A stretch of DNA of 38,977 nucleotides, from positions 1 to 38,977 of the forward strand of contig CANNKG010000029.1 in assembly GCA_947505105.1 (NCBI GenBank). Reading direction: 5' to 3'. Both the position numbers and the translations under genes were made by a program. Positions 16,813 through 25,578 of the stretch are shown in pieces. Source of the stretch: Methylococcaceae bacterium (GTDB lineage Bacteria; Pseudomonadota; Gammaproteobacteria; Methylococcales; Methylomonadaceae). Below the pieces are notes generated by a model that was given only the letters and a program-made list of their open reading frames with translations, made no database searches and was not told the origin of the DNA. The first letter of the stretch is position 1; each line of letters opens with the position of its first letter.

Positions 16813-16878
16813 TCGTCTTCGTCATCGACGATCAATTCAGCAAACTTCAGCTGCTACTTAGAATTATCTAAACAGCAG
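16812..16878. terminator. Two hairpins between convergent comF and the receiver-PAS gene
   Basis: ATCGTC (16812-16817) pairs with GACGAT (16827-16832) immediately at the comF stop. CTGCT-TTAGA (16851-16862) pairs with TCTAA-AGCAG (16867-16878) around a four-base loop with one internal mismatch pair. Neither has a clear T-tract, so termination is plausible but not certain. Confidence 0.4.
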
Positions 16879-16899
16879 AGGGATGTGTTCCGCCCCTAA

Positions 16900-17667
16900 T
16901 TAGATCCTTGCAATATCAATCGCTATGCCTTGCATCGCAATAACTTTACCCTCAGGATTTTTAACCGCCGATAACCTAAGGTCAAGGTGGCTTCTATGGC
17001 TATTCTTTCCGACAATTTGCAGATCCAGATTTTCACACTCGGATTCGCCCTGAATAATTCGTTGATTAGCCGCATCGAAATGCTCTCGATCATGCTCATC
17101 AATCAATGACAGCGGATCAACTTGTTTGAGTTCTTCTACGTTTTCACATTCAAAAATACGACGACCTGGTCGATTGATATATAGCCATTGCCGATTAAGC
17201 GATAACACAAAGATCGCCAACGGCAAATTCTCAATCATGCTGAACAAAAAGGCGAGATTCTGCTGCAGATTTTTTTGGGTACGCGCAAGCTGAATATGGG
17301 TTCTAACCCGTAACTCGGTGGCAAGTTTATTAATCGGTTTACTAATATAGTCAACCGCCCCGAGCATCAAACTTTCGCCTTCGGATTTTGCCCCAGCTGC
17401 AGTCACAAAAATAACCGGAATGTCCTGGGTTTTTGGACTCATCTTAAGCTGCCGACAAACTTCAAAACCATCCAGACCCGGCATCATGATATCCAGTAAG
17501 ATTAAATCAGGTTGAGGTTCACGCCGAGCAATATCAAGCGCCATCAGACCACTACTCGCGACTTTTACTTGATATTCCCGACTGAGCAGCGTCGCCAAAA
17601 CTTCGATGTTAATGGGTTCATCATCAACAACTAGCACCGTGGCCTTATTCGTAGAAGAAAAAATCAC
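16900..17667 (-). CDS. Response regulator: receiver plus PAS domain
   Basis: A 255-residue protein with a receiver domain (D15-D16, phosphoacceptor D59 in [15 protein letters not shown], Thr in FVTA, K110 in YISKP) and a C-terminal PAS domain (about 135-255) with [22 protein letters not shown]. There is no DNA-binding, cyclase or kinase output, so it may work as a phosphate-dependent adaptor or partner for another kinase. Its ATG overlaps the hybrid-kinase stop by four bases (ATGA), making it the probable partner of that kinase. Confidence 0.9.
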   Translation of the reverse strand: MIFSSTNKATVLVVDDEPINIEVLATLLSREYQVKVASSGLMALDIARREPQPDLILLDIMMPGLDGFEVCRQLKMSPKTQDIPVIFVTAAGAKSEGESLMLGAVDYISKPINKLATELRVRTHIQLARTQKNLQQNLAFLFSMIENLPLAIFVLSLNRQWLYINRPGRRIFECENVEELKQVDPLSLIDEHDREHFDAANQRIIQGESECENLDLQIVGKNSHRSHLDLRLSAVKNPEGKVIAMQGIAIDIARI

Positions 17668-20600
17668 CTTGGCTCCATGATTCGTTTTAATAGATCGACT
17701 AATATTTCTCTTGCTTGCGGATAATTATAATGCTTAATATTATCAATCATCATTGAAAATTGGGGTGTTTTATAATTTCCGATGACATTACTTATATTCT
17801 CCAACAACTCACCGCTGACATAATCATCATCAATTAATAGTCTATCGAGCTCAAGTAACAATTCTTTCAGTTTTTCCGGGGAATGTGACTGATCATTTTC
17901 ATTTTCCAAAGGAACTTGTCTTAAAAAATCATTAATAATTTGCATTGATTTAGCATAAACCTTATCCCATGCCTGCCAGGTTGATGCCTCAAAGACGCCG
18001 TCTTTAAGTTGCCTATCGAATGTGCTCGATAGATTAAACAATTCCAGCGCACCAATATTACCGGCAACTCCTTTTACTTGATGCAGTTTATGTTCGGCAG
18101 CGATCAGATTCCCTTGATCTAAATCTGCCGCTATCTCATTCCTGATATTGGAAAAATCTTCCCTAAACATTGAAAAAACATTAGCCAGTTTAGCCTGATC
18201 TCCCCCAAAAAATAATAACAACTGAGTCAAATCAAAACCGGGCAACTGAATTTGGGGCACATCAACGTTCTTAGCGAAATGCTCAGACTTGGATAACTCA
18301 TGATTTTTTGGCTTGATCCACTGCACCAGAGTTTCAATGAGCTTCACAGAATTAAGCGGCTTTGCTAAATGATCATTCATGCCTGCGTTTAGACAAGCCT
18401 CTTTTTCATGCTGCATAGCGGCTGAGGTCATCGCGATAATCGGCAGATTCTTTCCCTGTGGCAATTCCCGAATACGCCGAGTCGCATCGTAACCATTCAT
18501 GATTGGCATCTGCAAATCCATCAAGATCGCATCGAAGGATAACTTAGTGACCCAATCCACCGCCATGCCACCATGGTCAGCAATAACCACTTCAAGACCC
18601 GCCTTTTGAAGAAACTCTTTGGCAATTTGTTGATTCAACAAAATATCGTCCACCAGTAACACCCGAGCACCTTTGATCGGCCTAGCCAGTTCAAGCAAAC
18701 TCCGTTCCGGATTATCGGGCAAGTCATCAAGTAGAGGCTCTAACAAATACACACTCCTGATAGTTTTCTGCAATCGTGAGCGTAACACTGGTTTCTTTAG
18801 TAAAGCTTTGGGAACCAAATGATGCGTTAATAGTTGCTGCGGGAGAGATTCCTGATATCGACTATCAACGAGCAGAATAATAGGGGGAATTATGCCGGAG
18901 AATTGATTCAAACAGGTATCGGTTTGTAATAATTTCCAATCGAGTAGCAGAATATCAAAAAGGTGGTCAGTCACCTCAGCCTGCTCCAGTTCAAAAACTG
19001 CTTGCGGTAATGACTGCGCGATCACTAGCTGCCCCCGCCATTCGCTCAAGTAATTCTCTATAATTCTACCAAAGCGCAAATTTGCATTAATTACTAAAAT
19101 TTTCAGTCCCAAAACAGGACTCACCTCACAAGGCATATCGTCAGAACCTAGCTCACTCAAGACCACCGTAAATTCAAAGCTACTCCCCCGATTCAATTCG
19201 CTAACCACGCTAATTGACCCACCCATTAAACCGACAAGTCGCTGACAAATAGCCAAACCAAGGCCAGTTCCGCCAAATTTACGGGTAATCGAAACATCCG
19301 CCTGAGTAAATGCATGAAACAGCTTCTCTAAAGCTTCCGTTGAAATTCCTATTCCGGTATCACGAACGGTAAAGCGTATTTTAAAATGGTGCTCGAGTTG
19401 TGCGTCAAAATTAACCAAGACTTCAATCTCACCTTGCTCAGTAAACTTAACAGCATTCCCAATCAAATTAATCAATACCTGCCGAAGCCGCTGCTCATCG
19501 CCTTTAAGCTTAAACGGAATCATCGGATCAATATTAATCAATAACTCCAGTTGTTTATTTTCAATTTTACTCACAAACATATCGGCAACAGTCTGGAGTA
19601 CCATTTCGATTGAAAACTCATTTTGTTCCAGTTCAATTTTACCAGCTTCAATTTTGGAAAAATCCAGAATATCGTTCACAATCAGCAGCAAAGCCTGACA
19701 GGCCTGCTGAATATAAGTTAAATAGGTTCGATGTCCCTCAGAATGAGTTCCATCTTGAGCCAATTCAGTAAAGCCGATAATTGCATTTAACGGCGTCCGT
19801 ATCTCATGACTCATATTTGCCAAAAATGCACTTTTCGCATAATTAGCTTGTTCCGCTTGATCTTTTGCTTCAATTAACAATTGTTCTGCAATTTTTAATT
19901 TATCGGCGGTCAATAACATTTGTTCAACGGTGGATTTGAATTCTTTGACTTTAAAAATCGGAATTGTCGGTTTAAAATTCCCATCCCCAATTTCAATCGC
20001 CATTTTTTGGATCCCTTCCAATGGCACAGCAATATCAAGACTCAAACGCTTTGCACGCTGATAAAGGAAGGCAAAAAATAATAAATAGAAAAAGCACAAC
20101 CCAGCAAGTAAATACCAACCTATCCTCGTCAATCGATCAGCAAGCAGTTTGGCAGGTTCAAAGATGGCATTTTCAGGAACCAAAAACACCAAGCGCCACC
20201 CCGTCGAAGTTAAGGGTTTACTTGCAACCAGATAAGGTTCTGAAAAATTGACGTGCGCCGTCGCATGCTCTGAGCCATCCAGCGCCTTGTTCAATTCTTG
20301 CATATCAGGGCGAAGCTTGATATTAAAAGTATCCGGCTTAAAAGTTTCTTGCCGAATCGCTTGGTTATAGTGATGGGTGGTAAGCTCATGCAACCCGAAT
20401 AAAGTCTCGGCGCGTTCGGGTAACGCCAAAAGCATGCCCTCCTTATTGATCAATATTGCAAAACCTTGCCAGGGAATCGGCAGTGCAAGCACCTGTTTGA
20501 TAATTTCATCGAGAGTAACATCCAAACCCACCACCCCCTCAAGAAAATCTCCTCGATAGACGGGCGCAATCGATGAAACCATCCAACCCTGGCCAGCCGG

Positions 20601-21278
20601 ATCCAGATATGCATCAATCCAAACTGGTTGTCGACTCGGATTGTGTTGAGCATCCGCTTCATAATAAAAGTTAAAACTCGGAATATCCATCTGCGGCGAA
20701 TATTGAGTCAAAACATCGAAATAGGGCCATATCCTGTTCAATGAATCATAGGTATTAAAGTAAGCTTGAACTACCAAAGGATTAATATCGACGATACGCT
20801 GCAAAGTAGGATCGAGACGCGCTGTTTGCGAAATTTTATGTCGCTTTGAGGCATCGATTTTGGCAATACCACTAAAAAAAACCGCGGCTTTACCATCATT
20901 GGTTCTTGTATAGACCATACCATCTTTAGAAGTCGCGTAACGATCTGGCGACTCCAGAGAAACATCAATCGGAAGCTCTAGCACTGCTTTCGTTTCCTGT
21001 CTCAACAACTCGGTCAAGTGACTGACGCCGATCAACTGATGTTCTATCGTTTCCGCGTGGATTTCAACCGAACGCAATAACTCCTGATTCGCGAGAGATT
21101 GCACCATTGAAATATTCTCGATTCTGGACCAGCTATGTGAAAACATATACACTCCCAACAATGCTAATTCCACAAACAACAAGGGAATCAATGCTGCACG
21201 TAAATAGGCAAACCATACCCATTGATGCAATGAAACATCAGCGACTGATTTTTTGAAATTGCGATACTTACTCAACAT
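17664..21278 (-). CDS. BarA-type hybrid sensor histidine kinase (CACHE-HAMP-HisKA-HATPase-REC-REC-HPt)
   Basis: A 1204-residue membrane kinase. Domain order: TM1 (about 22-45), periplasmic double-CACHE-like sensor (about 50-380, with [10 protein letters not shown]), TM2 (386-406), HAMP-like region (408-460), HisKA with H491 in [14 protein letters not shown], HATPase (N607, DTGIGIS, GGTGLGL), a first receiver (about 726-845), a second receiver (phosphoacceptor D921) and HPt with H1066 in [15 protein letters not shown]. The first receiver has INAN where the acidic pair belongs, though D780 and K829 remain, so it is probably a pseudo-receiver. The C-terminal tail of about 70 residues is helical. 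The signal sensed is unknown. Confidence 0.93.
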   Translation of the reverse strand: MLSKYRNFKKSVADVSLHQWVWFAYLRAALIPLLFVELALLGVYMFSHSWSRIENISMVQSLANQELLRSVEIHAETIEHQLIGVSHLTELLRQETKAVLELPIDVSLESPDRYATSKDGMVYTRTNDGKAAVFFSGIAKIDASKRHKISQTARLDPTLQRIVDINPLVVQAYFNTYDSLNRIWPYFDVLTQYSPQMDIPSFNFYYEADAQHNPSRQPVWIDAYLDPAGQGWMVSSIAPVYRGDFLEGVVGLDVTLDEIIKQVLALPIPWQGFAILINKEGMLLALPERAETLFGLHELTTHHYNQAIRQETFKPDTFNIKLRPDMQELNKALDGSEHATAHVNFSEPYLVASKPLTSTGWRLVFLVPENAIFEPAKLLADRLTRIGWYLLAGLCFFYLLFFAFLYQRAKRLSLDIAVPLEGIQKMAIEIGDGNFKPTIPIFKVKEFKSTVEQMLLTADKLKIAEQLLIEAKDQAEQANYAKSAFLANMSHEIRTPLNAIIGFTELAQDGTHSEGHRTYLTYIQQACQALLLIVNDILDFSKIEAGKIELEQNEFSIEMVLQTVADMFVSKIENKQLELLINIDPMIPFKLKGDEQRLRQVLINLIGNAVKFTEQGEIEVLVNFDAQLEHHFKIRFTVRDTGIGISTEALEKLFHAFTQADVSITRKFGGTGLGLAICQRLVGLMGGSISVVSELNRGSSFEFTVVLSELGSDDMPCEVSPVLGLKILVINANLRFGRIIENYLSEWRGQLVIAQSLPQAVFELEQAEVTDHLFDILLLDWKLLQTDTCLNQFSGIIPPIILLVDSRYQESLPQQLLTHHLVPKALLKKPVLRSRLQKTIRSVYLLEPLLDDLPDNPERSLLELARPIKGARVLLVDDILLNQQIAKEFLQKAGLEVVIADHGGMAVDWVTKLSFDAILMDLQMPIMNGYDATRRIRELPQGKNLPIIAMTSAAMQHEKEACLNAGMNDHLAKPLNSVKLIETLVQWIKPKNHELSKSEHFAKNVDVPQIQLPGFDLTQLLLFFGGDQAKLANVFSMFREDFSNIRNEIAADLDQGNLIAAEHKLHQVKGVAGNIGALELFNLSSTFDRQLKDGVFEASTWQAWDKVYAKSMQIINDFLRQVPLENENDQSHSPEKLKELLLELDRLLIDDDYVSGELLENISNVIGNYKTPQFSMMIDNIKHYNYPQAREILVDLLKRIMEPR

Positions 21279-21562
21279 AATGCCTTATGGCGGAGATATA
21301 GTTAATGTCCGATAAAAATCTAACGATCGTAACAAACGCATTGTTTAACCATCCTAATTTCAGCCAGTTTAGGCTCAACATTCTGGAATCTCACTTAAAA
21401 ACCGAACCCTCAACTAACAGAATTAACTCCATTTTTTCAAAAAGCCGGATGAGATAACATCAATTCACTACTTTAATTCTTCGTATAGAGCGATCCATCA
21501 AGCTCCCCCTAGAACGATTGACTACTTACCTCTAAGCTGCGCTTACGCGCAGAAATACCAAC

Positions 21563-21576
21563 TTTAAGCGCTTAAA
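21563..21576. promoter_or_regulatory. 14-bp perfect palindrome
   Basis: TTTAAGCGCTTAAA is its own reverse complement. It lies between the divergent hybrid kinase and outer-membrane protein genes and could be a dimeric regulator site. The bound protein is unknown. Confidence 0.35.
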
Positions 21577-21661
21577 AGTCTAAAATGAAAATATAAAAAT
21601 AGCAGAATTTTGAACAGTTACAACGACATCTCTAAAAACTTTCTTGATAGAAAAATATTGC

Positions 21662-21682
21662 AAATATTAAATATTAAATATC
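21662..21682. repeat. Three tandem AAATATT-type heptamers
   Basis: AAATATT-AAATATT-AAATATC stands about 165 bases before the outer-membrane protein ATG. A related triple GAATATT array lies upstream of the HD-GYP gene at 24072-24092. Confidence 0.45.
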
Positions 21683-21846
21683 AAATGAAATTTAATTTAA
21701 TACTTCTCTAACAATTCCTTGACTATCTTGTTAAAGCCGCTACAGTTATAAAATAATTATCCCACTAATTTTACAATAGTTATTTTAGATTAACGCCAAT
21801 TCATCCGAATGAGTTGATTACATTTTCATTTTATCTATTAAATATT

Positions 21847-22728
21847 ATGCATTCATTTCTTAAAATAATTCGCAAGTATTCAAGATTTATGCTAATTTTT
21901 ACAATGACAATTTCGGCACAAACTGCACTCGCAACTGAAGGCGGTGGCAGCAATTATCTTCCGGGTTTTTATGGCGACTTTGCGATGGCAGCTTTTCCTG
22001 AGCCAGGCACCTATTTCAATAATTTTTTTGCGGCCTATCAGGATACAACGTCCCAAACCGGAACACTATTAGAAATGCCCGGTGTTATGCACGTCACTAA
22101 CCAAAAATTTTTAGAGGGGCAATTTATCGTTGGATTTTTTCCAGCGTTAATGATCAGCAAAGACCACAGCGGAACAAATAGCAATGCGCGAGTAGGATTG
22201 GGCGATTTTTATCTCGTGCCCGGCGGGTTGAGTTGGAATCTGGATAATTTTAGCGCCCTACTCTTTGAAGGCATCGTGATGCCAACGGGCTACTATCATC
22301 AAGGCGATTTTAATACAGGCCGAAATTACTGGACCTTTGACCATAACCTATTAACGACTTTTAAAATACCCGGAGATAACGAACTATCAATAGGCATCGG
22401 TTATATGAATAATTTAAGAAATCCTGCAACCGACTATCAAAGTGGCGATGAGTTTCACTTTGATTACACCGTTGGCCATTATTTCACGAGCATGATTAGC
22501 TTCGGTATCACCGGCTCATACTACCAACAAGTAACAAAAGACCAAGCACCTGCGGAAATAATCACCTCCCCGCCCGGAGAAGCGGCAAGCATAGGCCCGG
22601 TTGTTATGTACGCCCCTCGAATTAATAATCAGGATATTGCGATTTCACTGAAATGGCTACGTGAATTCAACGCCACAGGCAGAACTGAACAGGAATACAT
22701 AATATGTAGAATTTTCTTGCCATTTTGA
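21847..22728 (+). CDS. Outer-membrane channel-like protein of the phenol meta-pathway (MetA/SphA-like) family
   Basis: About 293 residues. From the ATG at 21847 there is a clear signal peptide with a basic start, hydrophobic stretch FMLIFTMTI and a likely cleavage after ALA (near residue 29). The open frame also allows a TTG start 11 codons earlier. The mature part begins EGGGSNYLPGFYGDFAMA and continues as alternating polar/hydrophobic strands with many Gly and aromatic residues, ending in phenylalanine as expected of an outer-membrane beta-barrel. The pattern matches the putative phenol meta-degradation pathway transporter family (PF13557 type). The substrate is not known. It is divergent from the hybrid kinase. 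Confidence 0.75.
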   Translation: MHSFLKIIRKYSRFMLIFTMTISAQTALATEGGGSNYLPGFYGDFAMAAFPEPGTYFNNFFAAYQDTTSQTGTLLEMPGVMHVTNQKFLEGQFIVGFFPALMISKDHSGTNSNARVGLGDFYLVPGGLSWNLDNFSALLFEGIVMPTGYYHQGDFNTGRNYWTFDHNLLTTFKIPGDNELSIGIGYMNNLRNPATDYQSGDEFHFDYTVGHYFTSMISFGITGSYYQQVTKDQAPAEIITSPPGEAASIGPVVMYAPRINNQDIAISLKWLREFNATGRTEQEYIICRIFLPF

Positions 22729-22813
22729 CTAAAAAACTGAAGGGAGTTGAACAGACAAAAGCTAATTTGAGATTGAAGGTTGTTTCGAGTCTAGCATAAA
22801 CCGTTCTGTTAAT

Positions 22814-22839
22814 GGGACTTAAGCTTTAGCTAAAGCCCC
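22814..22839. terminator. Hairpin between convergent genes
   Basis: The segment contains a perfect 14-bp palindrome GCTTTAGCTAAAGC (22823-22836). It can also fold as a longer hairpin with GGG and CCC at its ends. It lies between convergent stops at 22728 and 22858. No strong T-run follows. Confidence 0.45.
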
Positions 22840-22857
22840 AATCAATAGAATTCTTAA

Positions 22858-23526
22858 TCAAGCAACATCCGCAACATCCTCATTCGATACCGCCTCTTCT
22901 CTCGAAACGGCTAAGTTCAACGAGTTGGCATGCTGATAAAGGATAGTCTCAACAGTCTTGAAAGGAATGGGTTTAGGCAATACCATCAAACCTTCTGGCA
23001 ATGTACCTAGCTTCATTATATCTCGTGTTTCAAGACCTGTTACAGCAATCACCTTGGTATCTTTCAACCCTGGCAATTTATGAATTTCTTTAATCATTTG
23101 CAGACCGTCAATATGCGGCATTTTTAAATCGGTAAATATCAGATGTGGCTGATGTTTACCAATCATCATTAATCCCTGATAGGCATTAGTTGCCAGGAAC
23201 AATTGATGAGGCACACTAAACTGAGAAAAATGCAATTCACACAAACGTAAAATATTGTAATCATCTTCGACCACAAGTACACGCAAGATGCCGGAATCAT
23301 GATTAGCATCATAAGCAGCCGGTGTTAACAGAGATCTACTAGTAGGCTCCAACCCCTGAAGCTCAAGAAAGACTCTTACATCTTCTTTATTTAGACGACG
23401 ATGGCCACCAACCGTACGAGATGATTTCAATTTACCATCATCAACCCAATTCTGCACTGTGCGTTGGCTCACTCCCAACAATAGAGCGACGTCTTTCGTA
23501 CTTAACCATGAGTGCTCTGCAATCAT
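22858..23526 (-). CDS. Regulator with MerR/excisionase-type HTH fused to a receiver domain
   Basis: A 222-residue protein. Residues 8-55 form a MerR/excisionase-type helix-turn-helix (STKDVALLLGVSQRTVQNW, then the wing GGHRRLNKEDV). A linker leads to a receiver domain (about 81-200) with E87-D88, phosphoacceptor D133 in IFTDLKMPHIDG, T163 and K185. DNA-binding first and receiver last is the reverse of most response regulators. No kinase gene adjoins it directly, but three signalling loci lie within 5 kb. A palindrome just upstream may be its own operator. Confidence 0.9.
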   Translation of the reverse strand: MIAEHSWLSTKDVALLLGVSQRTVQNWVDDGKLKSSRTVGGHRRLNKEDVRVFLELQGLEPTSRSLLTPAAYDANHDSGILRVLVVEDDYNILRLCELHFSQFSVPHQLFLATNAYQGLMMIGKHQPHLIFTDLKMPHIDGLQMIKEIHKLPGLKDTKVIAVTGLETRDIMKLGTLPEGLMVLPKPIPFKTVETILYQHANSLNLAVSREEAVSNEDVADVA

Positions 23527-23564
23527 ACCCTATCCTCTTAGTATTTGTAGTTGAATTGAGTACA

Positions 23565-23577
23565 TTGTAACGTACAA
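23565..23577. promoter_or_regulatory. Palindrome upstream of the HTH-receiver gene
   Basis: TTGTA-ACG-TACAA is a 5-3-5 perfect inverted repeat centred about 45 bases before the start codon at 23526. It is a candidate site for autoregulation by the encoded MerR-like domain. Confidence 0.35.
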
Positions 23578-24071
23578 AATTACATCAACACAATCTAAAT
23601 TTCTGTTATTTTGCAGAAATTTTCCTCTTTGGTTTTCGACAAGGGGAATCAATAATTAAAATATACTTCTGTTTATACAAAAAGTTAAAGGAAATATAAA
23701 ACCAAACACCAACTATAAACATATTCAATTTTAGAAAATACTGATTCAGTATAGTATATTTTTTCACTTTATGAAATAATTTAATTCTATATTTATAGGC
23801 AAATATTTTTACCATAGATTGTAAAAATATAATAAAAAAGTGGTAAATACTTCATATTTCTTATTGACAAATAAACCAGAAAACTTTCCCTTTAACGCAT
23901 GCTCCCATATTTTTTCCTCATCCAAACCTTTAGCCTAATAATTTTTTTATTAAGAACAATTTATTACGAATATTTAAAAATACAAATTAGCAACTCATTT
24001 AGCTTTAAGCCAGTTAAAATTCCATAAACGCAAAATTTCAGACCTCAGTCAATACAATTCATGACCAGACA

Positions 24072-24092
24072 GAATATTGAATATTGAATATT
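24072..24092. repeat. Three tandem GAATATT heptamers
   Basis: GAATATT occurs three times without spacing, about 165 bases upstream of the HD-GYP ATG. The spacing to the gene is close to that of the AAATATT array before the outer-membrane protein gene. Confidence 0.5.
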
Positions 24093-24257
24093 TACAATTT
24101 AAACCTATACTAAATTCACAGGAAATACTGCTTTATTATCCAGAAATAATTTCAATATTTGCGTATTTTTCAGGCATCAATCCCACCTTTTGTCGAGCAA
24201 CCACAACATATAAACTACGCTCCTGATGGAACTTTACTTATTTATTGAGTTAATAAT

Positions 24258-24968
24258 ATGAACACAAAAATTATTTCAATATTTTCAGAGAATCCAAATT
24301 GTGACACTACCGTATCCTATGAAAAATATAATGAACTTATACAAGATGTTGCAATTCTAATGCTAACCTCATTAACCGAAATGCCTGAAATAGAAACCAA
24401 CAAGCATATTTCTAAAACCCAGCATTACATTAAATTGCTAGCAGAACAGGTTCAAAACAAACCCCACTTCTCTAATATATCTACCACAAGCCCAGAATTA
24501 CTATTTAAATCCGCTCCACTTCACGACATAGGAAAAGCAGGCATACCGACTTACATTCTAAACAAACGTACCCCATTAACCTCATCCGAAGCCGAAATTA
24601 TGAAAACCCATACCATACTGGGATGTATAGCAATTGAAAATGCACAAAAACAACTGAATCTATCTTTTCCATTTTTAGAACTCGCCAAGGAAATGGCTTT
24701 ATGGCATCACGAACGCTGGGATGGCAGAGGCTATCCCCATGGCTTATCAGAACTGGAAATTCCAGATTCAGCGCGATTAATGGCAGTAGTAGATACTTAT
24801 GATGCCTTAACAACCACTCAGAGGCACCAAGGCGTCATGACTCATCTGCAAGCATTAAATGAAATTAAGAAAGGTAGCGGTAGTCACTTCGATCCGATAG
24901 CCGTTGAAGCACTTTTAGCAGTAGAACAAAAATTTAATAAAATCGCACTGCAAAATACTGTAATTTAG
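24258..24968 (+). CDS. Stand-alone HD-GYP domain protein (putative cyclic-di-GMP phosphodiesterase)
   Basis: A 236-residue cytoplasmic protein. The HD-GYP set looks complete: H89-D90 in APLHDIGKAGIP, H118 in MKTHT, H150-H151 in LWHHERWDGRGYPHGL with the GYP at 158-160, and D179 in VVDTYDALTT. The first 80 residues are helical and contain no receiver, unlike the commonest RpfG-type members, so it must be controlled by transcription or by a partner. The family hydrolyses cyclic-di-GMP; activity here is inferred. It is isolated by long AT-rich gaps on both sides. Confidence 0.9.
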   Translation: MNTKIISIFSENPNCDTTVSYEKYNELIQDVAILMLTSLTEMPEIETNKHISKTQHYIKLLAEQVQNKPHFSNISTTSPELLFKSAPLHDIGKAGIPTYILNKRTPLTSSEAEIMKTHTILGCIAIENAQKQLNLSFPFLELAKEMALWHHERWDGRGYPHGLSELEIPDSARLMAVVDTYDALTTTQRHQGVMTHLQALNEIKKGSGSHFDPIAVEALLAVEQKFNKIALQNTVI

Positions 24969-25578
24969 ACCGAATGAAAGCCGCTTGATATTGAAATATG
25001 CAAAAAACTAATATGATTCTGCATTCTAATTCTGCTTTGTTAGATTGTATGTAACTGTTTGAATATTAAATAATTTACAAAAAGACTAATTTATATAAAA
25101 CTTAATAAAAACATGATGTTGCACTTTAATTTAACAAAGTAGTACTAAACATCCCAACTATTTGCCGCGATTAAGTATGAGGAAAATGGAACCTCCCATA
25201 CCATAAATTTGTTGGCAATGCAGGCATACTATGTATTAACTTGTGCTTTATTATATTCTGTTTTTAGTAGGTAATACGGACACTGTTAGGCCAGAAATCA
25301 TGATTGAAATTTTTAATCTTAGGCTTGTGCTAAACTTTAAGCTTTACGGCACACTAAAGCAGCATTAAAGCAAGCAGCATAAAAAGTAAACAATAACAGA
25401 ATTCGTATTTTACTATATATTTAATTTTAAATTGGCATAAGTGAATTTTGCAATAATCTGAACTTACTTTCCCATAATGTGTGAATGATTAATAATCACA
25501 ACGTTGTTACGACCCCACCTTTTGGCATAAATCAGCCGGAAGATCGTCGCTTACCTTACAGATTTGGTAGTTAACTCT
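24969..25578. other. AT-rich gap between the HD-GYP and PAS-kinase genes
   Basis: About 610 bases without a supported gene. It includes a 9-bp direct repeat AAGCAGCAT (25357-25365 and 25372-25380) and one GAATATT heptamer at 25061-25067. A small RNA or long leader is possible but nothing decisive is seen. Confidence 0.45.

Larger units (their letters stand above)
21279..21846. other. Long AT-rich divergent promoter region
   Basis: No gene is seen between the hybrid kinase and the outer-membrane protein gene. It contains a CTGCGC/GCGCAG hairpin (21537-21552), a perfect 14-bp palindrome TTTAAGCGCTTAAA (21563-21576) and three AT-rich heptamers (21662-21682). These look like regulatory sites for the two divergent genes, which is inference. 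Confidence 0.5.
23527..24257. other. AT-rich gene-poor stretch of about 730 bases
   Basis: No convincing gene is visible. A 69-residue minus-strand open frame at 23606-23815 is low-complexity Lys/Ile/Phe/Tyr sequence with no domain or ribosome site and is taken as chance. The stretch holds the palindrome at 23565 and the GAATATT triple repeat at 24072-24092. Very high AT content suggests regulatory DNA or a transferred or silenced region. Confidence 0.5.

Noticed and set aside
23606-23815. 69-residue minus-strand open frame in the AT-rich gap
   Set aside because: Low-complexity Lys/Ile/Phe/Tyr sequence in very AT-rich DNA, with no ribosome site and no domain.
24969-25578. Small RNA or small gene in the gap before the PAS kinase
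   Set aside because: Only short open frames and a 9-bp direct repeat are seen; no clear promoter-terminator pair supports a transcript.
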